Shown here in pieces: positions 22,513 to 34,444 of a stretch of 64,000 nucleotides of DNA. The stretch is from Nicotiana tabacum (taxonomy: Eukaryota > Streptophyta > Magnoliopsida > Solanales > Solanaceae). The stretch's first letter is position 1. Every line of letters starts with the position of its first letter. Under the pieces are notes generated by a model. It saw nothing but the letters and a program-made list of their open reading frames with translations, was not told the origin of the DNA and searched no databases. The DNA is taken from contig NC_134101.1 of the NCBI RefSeq assembly GCF_000715075.1, forward strand, positions 26,652,822 to 26,716,821, read 5' to 3'. A program made the position numbers and the translations under genes.

Positions 22513-22820
22513 CACGTGTCCTTTGCACTAGTGACTAGACTATCAAATCGAAAAAATCAGTAAATTTTAATTCATTAACTAGATATCATCTCAGGTGATC
22601 ACTATCACCGTCAATCTTTGGAAATTCTATTCCACGTGGCACTATGGTGGGACCCATTTTGAGTACACGTCATGCTGATTGGAAAATGGGGCCAAAGGGG
22701 AAAGCTAGTGATAGATCTGTCAGTTAGTATGGCACGTGACTAGCAGTAGGTGACGGTTCAATGAGGTCACGTGACATCAATTCCCCAACTCTAATTTCGT
22801 GCGGTCAGGTACGTGACGGT
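22513..22820. promoter_or_regulatory. Cluster of G-box / ABRE-like sites without a gene
   Basis: CACGTG occurs at 22513, 22633, 22733 and 22768. Further ACGT cores are ACACGTCA (22665) and TACGTGACGG (22810). The 22766-22775 site is the full palindrome GTCACGTGAC. G-boxes bind bZIP and bHLH factors in plants. No ORF follows on either strand, so this may be a relic promoter or a regulatory island outside the MULE. Confidence 0.45.
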
Positions 22821-23411
22821 AAAAACTAAAATTTGGGCTAACGCAATTAATATTTTCACCTTTTTAGTCTCTAAAAGTGAAATGTAAAGGAAAAATAACT
22901 AAACTTCACTTGTGATATTTCTGGAAAAGCCATAAACTATAACATCACTTCTGGTTGGGAGTAGTAGAAAAAGTAATTTTCATATAAAATTAAATAGTAC
23001 TCCGTATTGTTTATGCAATAATATGTTTTCTTTTACACATAACAACTTAGAAAGACTCATATAATTTTGGGTTTTTATTTTTCTTTTTCACGTTAAGTTT
23101 TATGTTTATTTATGCGAGATAAAATGTGAAGTAGAAATATAAAATAAAAATTTCTGAATTAAAATAATTAAATGACTAGAATAACCTTTCATGCAGTAAT
23201 CAATATTCTATTTGTGAAATAAATGAAAACATATTCAAAATATACAATTTATAATACTTATCATACAAATAAACATTCAATAGAAAATAATTCCTGTATT
23301 ATATATAATCTTTGAATTTTAATTTTACATTATTAATCCCTGCATTACTTGTTTCTAAACTAGACGAGGCTAAGTTATTTTCACTATATAGAAAATTAGA
23401 AAGGGAGAAGG
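22821..23411. other. AT-rich DNA, nothing recognised
   Basis: No coding potential and no repeat family that could be named. Confidence 0.35.
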
Positions 23412-23574
23412 GGAGCTCTGGAGCATTGTAAAGTTATTTATGTGTGACCTATAGGTCAAGAGTTCAAACCACTAATGCTCGCATCGTGGTAGACTACCTA
23501 CATCATATCTGTTGGGGTATGACCTTTTTTCGGACCTTCCATAAATGCATGATGCTTCATGCACCAAGCTGCCC
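23412..23574 (+). repeat. tRNA-derived SINE copy
   Basis: TGTGACCTATAGGTCAAGAG with a B-box-like AGTTCAAACC, then ACTAATGCTCGCATCGTGG and GCATGATGCTTCATGCACCA. This is the same family as 8815-8996, with a more complete 3' end. Confidence 0.7.
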
Positions 23575-24733
23575 TTGTTAAGGTCGCTACTTAACAAGCG
23601 ATCTTGATAGCCACTGACGTACTAAAAAGTTACGTATTGTAGCTTAGCTTTGTGCAGTGAGTTGTCCTTTTTAGAGAATTAGAAAGCGGTTAGTCTTTTA
23701 TTTGGATTTTTCTTCGAGGGGAGAGAGTAGATCAGATAACCTATTGAAAGTGCACCATTTTATCTGCTATGTATATCACCGCAACTTTTGATTAGATATT
23801 ATGATATTAAATGGGTTCTGAGCAGCTCAGGGAAGGAGAATTGACACACAATTACCATGATACATATATAGAAGGTCGAACTGAAGGTTAAGCGTATAGG
23901 AAGTAGGTCGTCAATGTCGTATCACTAGAGGTCTAATTAGAGTAAGTCAATGGTCATATATTTTGAAGATGTTAAAAAGCAGAACTTGACGATCCGTAAT
24001 TTCCGATAAGAGTTAACCGGCAATTTCAAACCAAAGAATTTTTTTTTTAAGACAAAGAAATTACTCATTCTCTTGAGTTTGTGATCTTAATCTCTAATTA
24101 GCTAGGACTTGAAACTCGTAATGGTGTTGAAAGTTGAAGTCGTGGAATTAAGGTAAGCCGTCTATATCACACTCCTAGAGGATCCGTCTATACCACACTC
24201 CTAGAAGATGCTTCCCTTTAATTTTCCGAATCATGCGTAAATACAAAATGATTTACGTATCGTACTGCCGTTTACTATCTCTGTGTTATTGTTTTTGAAG
24301 TGATCTTATGATTCTTTTCAGCTTAGAGCTCAAGAGAGCTAATTCTCATGTTAGGAAAACTAGGAAGTTTAATTTAATGATTGTATAACGTTTTCACAAT
24401 ATCACTACTTTACAAGATACAATTGTTAATATGTAAGAGACCCAAATTCCTTCCAAAGTAGAGAAGACGATTAAGTTGATAATACGCAAAATTTTTAGCT
24501 GTATTAACTCATCATAACATTTCGATGCACAATGTGCATTCATCAGTTAAATAAGCTCGTTGTTCGTCTTATATGGTCTAAATTATCTTACGTAGGCCTT
24601 TAAATAAGTATGTTATTCTATAGGTGTAGACAATGAATATTGAATGCATTAAAAGTGGATGCGATTGATTTTACTATCTGGGATGTGGAATTAATGTTTA
24701 ATAAATGATTATTGAAGGTGTATCAAGGGACGT
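23575..24733. other. Intergenic DNA, no gene seen
   Basis: Only a short local duplication stands out (TATCACACTCCTAGAGGATC and TACCACACTCCTAGAAGATG, about 24163-24208). Confidence 0.35.
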
Positions 24734-24800
24734 CACTACAAAAAAACATGCATTTACCTAGGGACAAATTATTCATTGAAACGCTACCAACTAGTTGTAC
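24734..24800 (+). repeat. Lone CACTA-type terminus
   Basis: CACTACAAAAAAACATGCAT followed by TAGGGACAAATT resembles CACTA (En/Spm) MITE ends. No matching inverted end was found to the right before 26000, so it is probably a truncated end. Confidence 0.4.
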
Positions 24801-24919
24801 CATAGTCTTAGCTCGATCTTAATATAGAGAATTGTGAGTTGTTCTCTGATTTGGGTTGAACGAATGAGTAAAATTAACAACTCTCACGTGTTAAACGAAA
24901 AAATATTCAATGATTTCCA

Positions 24920-24990
24920 TATAATAGGTCACGAAAGTTCAAGTCGAGAATCAGCTACTGATGCTTGCGTTAAGGTTAACTATTTACATT
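24920..24990 (+). repeat. SINE fragment truncated by a TIR element
   Basis: GGTCACGAAAGTTCAAGTCG and CTACTGATGCTTGCGTTAAG match the middle of the SINE at 8815. It stops where the element at 24992 begins. Confidence 0.55.
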
Positions 24991-24991
24991 A

Positions 24992-25922
24992 GGGGTGTAC
25001 AAAGAAAACCGACAAACATCACCAACCCGATAATCCGAGTCAAATCGGAAAAAAAAATCCGACCATGGTTTGGTGTTGGAAAAAAAAACTCGACCATAAT
25101 TGGTTTGGTTTGGTTTTAACTAAAGAAAGTTAAACCGAAACCAAACCAACCCGACATTACATATATAGAAATTTTAGATATATTTAATATATAAATATAC
25201 TTATTGTGATGTAATTTATAAATATTTCTTAAACTTTTTCATAATTTTATCTTTTAAGGTATTATTTCAAGGTTGAACTTAGAACTTTTGAATGTTCCAA
25301 TACGTTTTATAGCCATTAATATTAGTAACTCAAATAATGCTAACAAAAGCCTAAACCAAAATCAAATCAATACTAATGCTAATAAAAGACATTCAATTTA
25401 ATACTAGGAATGACAATGTATTGAATATCTATTTTTTGTTTTGAAATAATTTAGATAAAATTGCATAACCTATTTTTATTTTTCTTTAGCATTTAATCAT
25501 ATAATTAATACTCCCTTATTAGTCTACTTATTTTAGCATGACTTAGTAATTTTAGATTATGTTTATTTTTATTATGGTTTTTTAATTAGCAATATTTGTA
25601 TTACGTGATTTTATTAACTTTATTGTTGAATATTTTAGGATATTGCCATGACACATCTCATATTTTGTATTATTTTCTTGGAAAATACCTTATATAGTTG
25701 TATCTTACTAGGATTAAAGAAATATTTGGAGCACAAGTTATATGTTTTGTGCTACGAAGATTTTATCGGAGAAAAAACCCGAATAACTCGAAAACCCGAG
25801 AAAACCGAGATTGAAAAACCCGAGTTTATTGGTTTGGTTTGGTCTTTAGATTTAATAACCCGACATAATTAGTTTGGTTTGATAATTGCAAAATGCGAAC
25901 CAACCAGACCTATGTACACCCC
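24992..25922. mobile_element. TIR element with GGGGTGTACA ends (931 bp)
   Basis: The left end GGGGTGTACA and the right end TGTACACCCC are inverted repeats flanked by TA on each side, with degenerate GGTTTGGTTTGG-type inverted tracts extending inward (near 25070-25170 and 25825-25910). No transposase was recognised. A 74-codon ORF (25648-25872) overlaps the right terminal tract and looks incidental. The superfamily is not certain. Confidence 0.6.
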
Positions 25923-26689
25923 TAATTTTAACTGCATATATATTCCAAAAAATAATTGCAATCGCAGAACATATATGTAGTACAATAATTAATTTTTTAA
26001 AGTAAAAAAAGAGTATTGAGAGTTAATTTGAAAAAGAGTAGATATTACTTACAAGTGTATGTTACGTAAGATACATGTGAAAACCATTGAGATTAATTTA
26101 AATTTTCAGAAAAAATATTTAATGTATTTAACAACTATCAGTCAACTGTCATTTTCTAGCATAAACTGGTCAGTTTCATAAAAGAACAGATAAGTCAAAA
26201 TATTTTAAATTTTAAAAAATCAAACATAGAGATAAATCAATGATGAGTTGAAGCACGCTCTTTAAAAGAAAATGTAGTATAATAAGATGATAAACGCTAG
26301 TGATCCCAAATTTCCTTATTCTTAACTATAGATTTACAAACGGCTATAGAATTAAATCAATTAATTCTATATAATTTAATTTCTTGGTAAAAGTAAAAAA
26401 GACAAAATAAAGAAAGACTTTTCGTGAAAAATTATGTTTAATTCTCTGAATATATAATAGTATGTTCACTACCGTTAATCAAATAGTCCTATAAAGTTTA
26501 TATACCAATGTAAATACATATTTTAAAACTAAACCTACATTAAAATAATATGCAGCTCCCTTTTTTCTTTTAGATTTTTTCCTATCCCAAGAATGATCAA
26601 ACCCCTAAATCCTTTCCAAACACGAGTCATTTATAGATTTTTTTTTCATAAACAAATGTTTTATCTTATAACAACAACAACAACAAATT
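25923..26689. other. AT-rich intergenic DNA
   Basis: No genes or named repeats were seen. Confidence 0.35.
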
Positions 26690-26795
26690 CAGTGAAATTT
26701 GATACGTGGAATCTGAAAAGGTAATGTGTACTCAGACCTTACCCCTACCTTATAAAGGGAGAGAGATTATTTTCGATAAAACCCTCGGTATTAGC
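26690..26795 (-). repeat. TS/SolS-type SINE 3' end
   Basis: (ACA)n, then GTAATGTGTACTCAGACCTT, ACCCCTACC and GATAAAACCCTCGG. Third copy of the TS-type tail in the window, again on the - strand. Confidence 0.72.
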
Positions 26796-28755
26796 TTGTT
26801 GTAGCGTTGAATATATATTTTCTATTTTTTGTTTTTTTGCAAAAAGATCGTCAAGGTATCCTAGCTAATTTGGGACTCATTTAGCAAAATAATTTCGTTG
26901 TAGACTTGGATTGTTCAATGACATTCCATTTCAGAATTTTTAGGTTATCAAAAATAGGACTTTGGTCTTTCCTTAAATTATTCAAAATTATGTTTTTTAA
27001 TAGTGATTCTTCCTGTTTGTATATTAATTACTACTCACGCTAGCTTCAAATTAAATACAAAAGGATTTTTAAACACAGCACATATAGGATTCGATATTTT
27101 CCTGAATGAAGTGTAGCAATAAATTTGACCCGTTTATTTATCCATGGGATAATGTTAACAATTTGATTCTAACAATGATAGAGGACCAAATTTATTTATG
27201 ATTCCATAATTATTTCAGTATTTTTTTTTACCAAAATAACCAATTGATTTATGGTAAGCTTAATCAATGTTACGATTATTTTGGTCTATCAATTTTGTAT
27301 TCATACTTTGATTGATAGATAGATAGATAGATAGATAGATATATAGATAGATAGATAGATAGATATAGATTATTATTCTTTTGGTAAAAGGAAACAATTA
27401 AGAGTGAATGGCAAACGTTAAACATAAAAGATTGCTATTAAAAAGGTTTGAAACTTTAAATTCGAAAATTAAATTTTACAAAATTATTATTCGTTTGGAT
27501 TGAATATTCTTGCAAATGATTGAGAATATCCTTTGAAGTTTATATCTCAATTTTAAGGAAATTTATTGATGATTCGAGTTAGCTTTTGTTGGAAATTCAG
27601 ATTGTAACTCGAAGAAGAAGACATAAATAAATTGTATATATTTTGATGATGGGTGTACAAACGGTATACAAAATATATACAACTAAATAATTTTATACAA
27701 GTTGTGTATAAGTTGTATGTTAAATATAGCTTTTTGACCAGATTCTGTCCCAAATTCTTTTATGTATAAGTTGTATGTAAATTGAAGCTTTTGAGCATAT
27801 TCATTTTAACAAAAAATTGTATTCAAGCTGTATAATAATTGTAGCTTTTTACCGAATTTGTATCTATTTTATAAAAAAAAACTTTAGTTATTTCCTGTAA
27901 ATAAGAGAATCTACAAAAAATTACTTCTTGTAAATAGGAAAATCTACTTGCTATAGAAAAAACTTTAAAATTTTGTATATATACGAAAAATATTTTATCT
28001 TTGAAACATGCATTCGATTAAATTTGACATTACAAGTATTAAGCTTCAATTTAAATTTGCAAAAACATGAAAAGAAAGATATAATTCACTATCTTATTCC
28101 ACCATCAAGCGCGTGAAAATAAGAAATCTTTACACAATTTAATTACCTAAAAGATATCTATAAATAATCCTTCAAAGAAAGTAAAATTTATAATATTAAA
28201 AAAAAATAAGTAACTTGCTACAACAGATAAAGAAGACCTAAAAGTGAAAAAAATATTACACCATTGATGAATATGAGTTAAGCTCTTTTTGAAATTAGTA
28301 GTTCTAGTCTCAGGTTACATACTTTGAGAGTGTATCTATATCAATGAGTACATAATTTTTAAAAATTACGTAAATATTATTAAATATTGTATTTTAGTTA
28401 TTGAACAAATATAAAAAAAAAATATAACTGCCTAAAAATGATGGCTGTTAATCTCATTAGGCTAACTAAATAAACAAAACTCATATTCCACAGAATTGCA
28501 GAAGTCTTTATATGTCTTATTATGATTTATGAGGTGTGGAATATCTTTTGAAATTATTATTATCTTTGTCAGTAAATACTATAATCAAATAACAGAAAAA
28601 ATACTCTTACCATAGTTGCTCAAAGATAATAAAACAAACTGAAGAATTTGAATCTTTTAATCTTTTAGAATTTTGTGAGTGAAATAAACAATGTGTTTGA
28701 GTTATTGAACAAATATTAAAGAAAACAAATATAAGTTCCTAAACATAATGAATTA
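26796..28755. other. AT-rich intergenic DNA with microsatellite
   Basis: No coding signal. It contains the tetranucleotide repeat at 27311 and several diffuse TTGTATA/TATACAA-rich stretches (27630-27850). Confidence 0.35.
27311..27369. repeat. (GATA)n microsatellite
   Basis: About 13 tetranucleotide units of TAGA/GATA with one or two interruptions (ATATAGAT). Confidence 0.95.
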
Positions 28756-29040
28756 CTAGTATTAGAACCCGCGCGATGCGCGGATAATATTAAAAAATAT
28801 ATGATGATCTTAGAGCACATTATATCGTATTGTTTAACCAAATTTTAATTGCTATGTTAATTTTTAATGCATGTGCGAAATAATCTCTATGAAATAAAGG
28901 ATATGAGTCGTAGTCATCAAATAACTTATTTGCTCCCTGCTTTTTCTTTATTAAATTATCAAGTGAAATACTTTTACTGTGATATTTTATTAGTTTTCAC
29001 ATTTACTATTTATTTATAATTAAAATAATGTAATAATTAA
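28756..29040 (-). mobile_element. Helitron 3' terminus
   Basis: On the - strand the sequence reads a hairpin CCGCGC-ATC-GCGCGG, nine bases, then CTAG followed by a T. A GC hairpin shortly before CTRR is the hallmark of a Helitron 3' end, and insertion before T is usual. A related end is at 54785. The body would extend to the right but is cut by the gypsy fragment at 29041. Confidence 0.6.
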
Positions 29041-30621
29041 TATTGTCTAGCTCGAAAAGAATAACATCGGGGTTGGGCCCCACCACTCTGAACCACGTCT
29101 CTGGGAAGGCCTCTAACTCGCTGGCCTTCATCTCTAACGGCTTGACCTTCACCTCTAACGGTCTGACCTCCACCTCTGGCTGCCTGACCCCTTTCCTCTG
29201 GCTGGCTGAGCGGGCGGTGAAGCGATCGATGTCGGAACCATTGCACGAGAATCCTGTTGTTGTGTGATGCCCGGTGCCCGAGGAAAAAACCTAGTAATAT
29301 GCCTCAAATCACCACAAGTATAACAAGCCCTCAGCTGCTGTGACTGCTGATCATGGAACTAACCCTTTCGACCTGGTAACCACCCTGAAAACTCTGGAGC
29401 GGAGGTGCACTAATAGGAGCTAATGGTGAACTATAGGCTAGCTGGTCGGGATGAGACACATAAGGGTCGCGACTACCAGAAGCACTGTGAGACGTCTGGA
29501 GCGATGACTGAAACAACCTGGGAGGATGGCCTCTACCAAACGTACCCCTGTCGCCAGATGAGGCACCACTCCCACCAAAAAGACGAGGCCTCTTATCAGA
29601 CCCCTGTCCCCTCTCCTGAGCAAGTACCATCTCGATCTGTCTAGCAACATTTGCCCCCGTCTGCAAGGAAATATCGCCCCTTGATAGTGTAGGTGAGTTC
29701 ATCAATAAATCTCCTCACCCTCTTCCTCTCAGTAGGAAGCAAGATAAGGGCATGACGAGCTAGATCCACAAAACGAGTCTTGTACTGAGTAACGGTCATA
29801 CTGCTCTGCCGGAGACGCTCAAACTGCTTGCGGTAATCCTCTCTTAGTATGACAGGGAAGAATTTTTCTAGAAATAGATGTGAGAATTGGTCCCAAGTAA
29901 GTGCAGGCGACCCAGCTGGTCTGGTCAATATATAATCTCTCCACCACCTTTTGGCAGAATCCGTCATCTAAAACACAGCAAAATCGACTTCATTGGTCTC
30001 CACTATACCTATGTTCTGCAGTACCTCATGGCAGTGGTCAAGATAATCATGTGAGTCCTCAGAAGGTGCACCACTGAAGTAAACTGGAAAGAGCTTGGTA
30101 AACTTGTCCAATCTCAATAAAGCCTCAGAAGACATGGCGGGCCTATCACCGGCCTGTGCCGTAACAACCGGCTGAACTGCTCTAACCAGCGGGGCTACTG
30201 GAGTATGATACTGGGGAGCCATATGCTCCGGAGTGTGAGTAGCGGGAGTCTTTGCACCCCCCAACCTGAGAGATGGCGGGTGCTAGCGGAAAGTACCGGC
30301 TTGGGCCACACTCTCCATAACGCCCACCAAATAGACTAGAGCGTCCTGAAGCACTGGAGTAGCTATGAACCCCTACGGGACCTGAGCTGGTCCAATATGT
30401 ACAGTCTGAGCTGGAACCTCCTCATCAAAATCCACCTGAGGCTCTATTGGTGGTGCTGTTGCTCGAGCTCTAGGTTGAGCTCTGCCTCGGCCTCTGGCGC
30501 GATCTCGGCTTCGACCCCTGCCCCTCGTAGGAGCTGCCACTGGGGGCTCCAGATGCTGTCCAGCTGAAGATGTTGTACGTGTTCTCGCCATCTGCGAGAG
30601 AACAAGAATAGAAGAGTTCAA
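29041..30621 (-). pseudogene. gypsy gag (disrupted)
   Basis: The probable start is 30621 or the internal Met at 30591 (MARTRTT). It has an Arg/Gly-rich N-terminus (RGRGRSRDRARGRGRAQPR). The retrotransposon gag domain follows with LRLDKFTKLFPVYFSGAP, SAKRWWRDYILTRPAGSPA and FLEKFFPVILREDYRKQFER. Near the end a CCHC-like knuckle CYTCGDLRHITRFF has its last Cys replaced by Phe. Stops near 30370, 30290 and 29967 and frame changes near 29640-29700 and 29331 break it. An Arg/Gln repeat (RGGGQTVRGEGQAVRDEGQ) precedes the truncated left edge. Confidence 0.87.
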
Positions 30622-30780
30622 TTATCATTGATAGAATAAAATCGCACGACATAGAAGAATAGAAGTGATATTGTTTCTAAACTCCATAGCCTCTGGAAGA
30701 TAAGTACATACGTCTCCATACAGATCCTCTAGACTCTACTAAGCCTGCTCATAACTCGTGAGACCTAGGCAACCTAATGC

Positions 30781-30790
30781 TATGATACCA
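30781..30790 (-). other. Primer-binding site of gypsy fragment
   Basis: TGGTATCATA on the - strand, two bases after the LTR end, is close to the initiator-Met primer site TGGTATCAGA. Confidence 0.6.
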
Positions 30791-31482
30791 ACTGTCACGA
30801 CCCGAAATTCTCATCTTCGGGCCCGTGATGGTGCCTAACATTTCACTCGCTAAGCAAGCCAACGTTAGAGAAATTCTTAAACCAATTTCTTAAAACAGTT
30901 CAAATAAATAAACCAATTAAACTGAGATGAAACTAAAATAAAGTACGAAGTAGCATAATAACCAGCATATCTAAATACAACCCACATCTGGAGTCACAAG
31001 TACACGAGCTTCTAGAGGTTCTACAAGTAGAGTCCGAAATAAATACAATTGTTTCAAATGAAATGAACAGTAAATAAGGGAAGAGGAAGGGGACTTCAAG
31101 GTCTGCGGATGCCAACAGATCTACTTCAACTCTCCAAATATGCCAATCCGAGCTAATGCGCCTCATGTATAGCTGGGACCAGTACCAAAATCTGAACAAC
31201 AAGTGCAGCGTGTAGTATGAGTACAACTGACCCAATGTACTCCGTAAGTGTCGAGCCTAACCTCGACGAGGTAGTGACGAGCCTATGACAGGACACCCAC
31301 ATAATTAAACCTGTACAAACGAAGGTATACGTGCAACATAATAACAAATAGAGATTAAACATGTACAATTGGGAGAGGACATGCGAAATAGGGTACAAGA
31401 TACGGTAACTACAACAAGAAATGACAACATAAGAGAGTCAACTAAACTATCAACTAATGAAAACGGATAAACATAATGAATA

Positions 31483-31710
31483 AAGATGGCAAGGCATCAC
31501 CCATCGTGCTTTTACTCCCAACCTCACCATGAAATAATAATAATGGCACGGCATCACCCTTCGTGCTTTTATTTTAACCTTTTCATGAAACCATAAATAT
31601 GGCCCGACATCACCCTTCATGCTTTAACTCTCTTTCTCACTATGTATTAATCAGTAAATGAAGCAATAAATGACACGGCATTACCCTTCATGGTTTAACA
31701 CTCTCCCTTA
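31483..31710. repeat. Imperfect tandem repeat in LTR
   Basis: About four copies of a 57-72 bp unit built on GGCACGGCATCACCCTTCGT and a following CATGAAA-type segment. Confidence 0.75.
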
Positions 31711-32584
31711 CCATGTAGCAATGAATATAAATATTTGAGAGATAGAATAAGCAAGAATAAACTTTACGTCAATAACGGTTCCAAATTACCGAACCTCAAC
31801 TTCCAAAAATACTCAATCATCATGAATAGTTCATAAATGCGGAAATAACGATCAATTACGTAATAAACTAGTCTAAGCATGGATATCATAATCAAAGAAG
31901 ACAATAAATTACAAGAAAACAAGTCCCACCCGCATGCTTTAACCCAACAACAATGCATAGGTACTCGTCACCTCACATATACATTGTACCTACACATTTA
32001 AAAACGTAACAAATAGGCAAATAAGCCCTAATCCCTCAAGTCAAGGTTAATCACGACACTTACCTCGCTTCGCAATTGACTCAAAATCCAACTACGACCT
32101 TGCCTTTTGAACAAGCCTCCGAACTAATCAAATCTAGTAAATTATTAATCAAACAATTCAAAATAAGCCTTGGGAACTACCCATGAATGAAAGAGGTTCA
32201 ATTTCGGTCATTATTGAAAAAGTCAACAAAAAAGTAACCCCGGGCCCGCTGGGTCAAAACCCAAAATTCGGATCAAAATCCGATTACCCATTTACCCTCG
32301 AGCCCGGTTATGTAATTACTTTCGAAATCCGACCTCAATTTGAGGTCTAAATTTCAATTTTACAAAAATTCTCAATCCTACCCAAATTCCCAATTTCCAC
32401 CATTAAAATCCTAGGTTTAATGATGAAAACTTATGAAATGCAATGGGTAAATGAAAGAAAGTAGACTAAGGTCACTTACCAATGAATTGAGGAAGGAAGA
32501 CTCTTGGGAAAATTGCCTCTATGGTTTCTAGGGTTGAGAATTTGAAAGAATGAGCAAAATCCCGTCTATCTCAGTTTTTAACCA

Positions 32585-32910
32585 GTTGCGGATGTCGTTA
32601 TTGTGATATTTTGTTCGCAATTGCGAACATCGCAATTGCGAGAAGAGGTCACAAATGTGAACTCCTCTCAGAAACCCAGTCATCGCAAATACGAGGTTTT
32701 TGGTGGCAAATGCGAACCCCTAGCACTCGCAAATGCGGACCACCTCTTCGCAGATGCGAAGATTGCTAAGGACCATGCTAAGTTGCAAATGCGATTCTGC
32801 CTTCGCATAAGAGGAAATGGCAAGTTCGCAAATGCGGATTTTTACCTATCCTCAAGTCTGCCCGTGCTCGCAAATGCGAGGCAAATCTCGCAAATGCGAG
32901 ACCTACACCA
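32585..32910. repeat. CpG palindromic array in gypsy LTR
   Basis: About ten copies of short quasi-palindromes such as TTCGCAATTGCGAA, CGCAAATGCGAG and CGCAAATGCGGA at 20-40 bp spacing, in an otherwise AT-rich LTR. Confidence 0.85.
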
Positions 32911-33600
32911 GAACACTAAATTTACCCCATAGCCTATCCGAAACTCACCCAAGTCCTTGGGGCTCCAAACAAAACATGCACACAAGTCCTAAAACATCAT
33001 ACGAACTCGTTTGCACGATCAAAATATAAAAATAACATCTAAAACTAGGAATCAGACACCAAAATGAATGAAATTTTCAATGAAACTTAAGAATTTTTAT
33101 TTTAACAACCGAACGTCTGAATCACGTCAAATCAACTTCGTTTTGCACCAAATTTTGCATACAAGTCATAAATATAGTAATGAACCTATACCAAGTTCTG
33201 AAACTAGAATCTGGACCTGGTAGCAATAAAGTCAAACTTTGGTCAAATTCATAAATTCTCTATACCTTTAAACTTCTAATTTTTAGCAAATTGCGATAAC
33301 ACGAGTTAGAGACCTCCGAATTCGATTCCGGGCATACGCCCAAGTCTCAAATCATGATACGGACTCACTGGGACCATCAAAATACGAACCCGAGTCCGTT
33401 TGTTCAAACTGTTGACCGAAATCAACTTAAATAAATTTCTAAGGCACAAATTCACATTTTAAATAATTTTTCACATAAAATCCTTGCAGAAAAAGACACG
33501 AACTGCGTACGTAAATCTAGGAAGGTTAAAAGGAGTTATTTGAGGTTTCAAAATACAGAATTAAGGGTTAAAACTCTAGATGACTTATTGGGTCATCACA

Positions 33601-33976
33601 AGCCCGTAGAAAAATATTGATAAATAACAATATGAAGTCTTAAATACCTAATATTGAATTATAAAAAATAATGTAATACTAAATTAAAATTATACTAAGC
33701 TATAATTTATTGGAATGAATATAAATAGAAAGAAAAATGATAATGACAACTTCTTTTGAATACCTTTTGTCTTATGTTACTTTCTTATTGTTTCAACTTA
33801 GCATTTTTAGCAATTTGACTTTTAATACTATATTATAATGGATTTTGCTCTATTTTCTTAATTCTTTCACGGCTTATGCTCTTTTTGTGAGAGTAAAATC
33901 ATGTACCTTAAGAGTTTTATCAGCTTGACAAATAATTGTACTTGCACAATGATTTTGCAACATAGTTGAATTGAAA
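33601..33976. other. AT-rich flank between gypsy fragment and LINE
   Basis: No ORF. It may include more of the Helitron body that begins at 28756, which cannot be verified by eye. Confidence 0.3.
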
Positions 33977-34444
33977 TTTTTATAATTTTTTTGGTAATTT
34001 AAATTTTTATTATCAGAAAAAATATGTACAAGTATAACGGAAACCCTTCACTATTATTCTATAAATGGACATGCAGCCCCAACTATAGAAGGTCTTGGTA
34101 AACTAATCAACACCAAATCTAATGAAATACAAGAAAACTATCTACGGATAGAAGTTTAGATTCTGTAGTCTATTCACTAAGTTGGATTTCAAACTCCCTC
34201 CTCAATGGACCTCTTGAATTATTAATTTGACCATGTCCTCACTTTTCATCTTCTGAATAGGAAAAGTTCTCCAATTCCTCTCTTGCCATAAGTGGTATAC
34301 AATGCACGTTAGTAGCATTCTGTATATGGCTGCTGATGATCTCATACCTGATGCAAACTGTGTAGCCCCACTGATCTCCCCAGTCCATCCTTTAATATCT
34401 CTGTTTATTCTAGCCCATTATAGTAGTTTCTTCCATATAGCCGC

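Larger units (their letters stand above)
29041..33600 (-). mobile_element. Ty3/gypsy fragment: 5' LTR plus gag, - strand
   Basis: From right to left it holds a long LTR (30793-33600), a tRNA-Met-like primer site (30781-30790) and a broken gag (to 29041). The sequence stops just after the gag knuckle, where protease would begin, so protease to integrase and the other LTR are missing. The gag type and LTR layout resemble plant chromovirus-like gypsy elements. Confidence 0.85.
30793..33600 (-). repeat. Gypsy 5' LTR (2.8 kb) with CpG array and tandem repeats
   Basis: On the - strand it begins TGTGATGACCC (33600) and ends GGGTCGTGACA (30793). It carries a CGCAAATGCGAG-type array (32585-32910), GGTAAGTG donor-like sites (32471-32480 and about 32057-32064) and a tandem region (31483-31710). 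Confidence 0.88.

Noticed and set aside
25648..25872. 74-codon ORF
   Set aside because: Lies in a TIR element and its C-terminal half translates the terminal repeat.
29043..29267. + strand ORF opposite gag
   Set aside because: Shadow of the - strand gag repeats.
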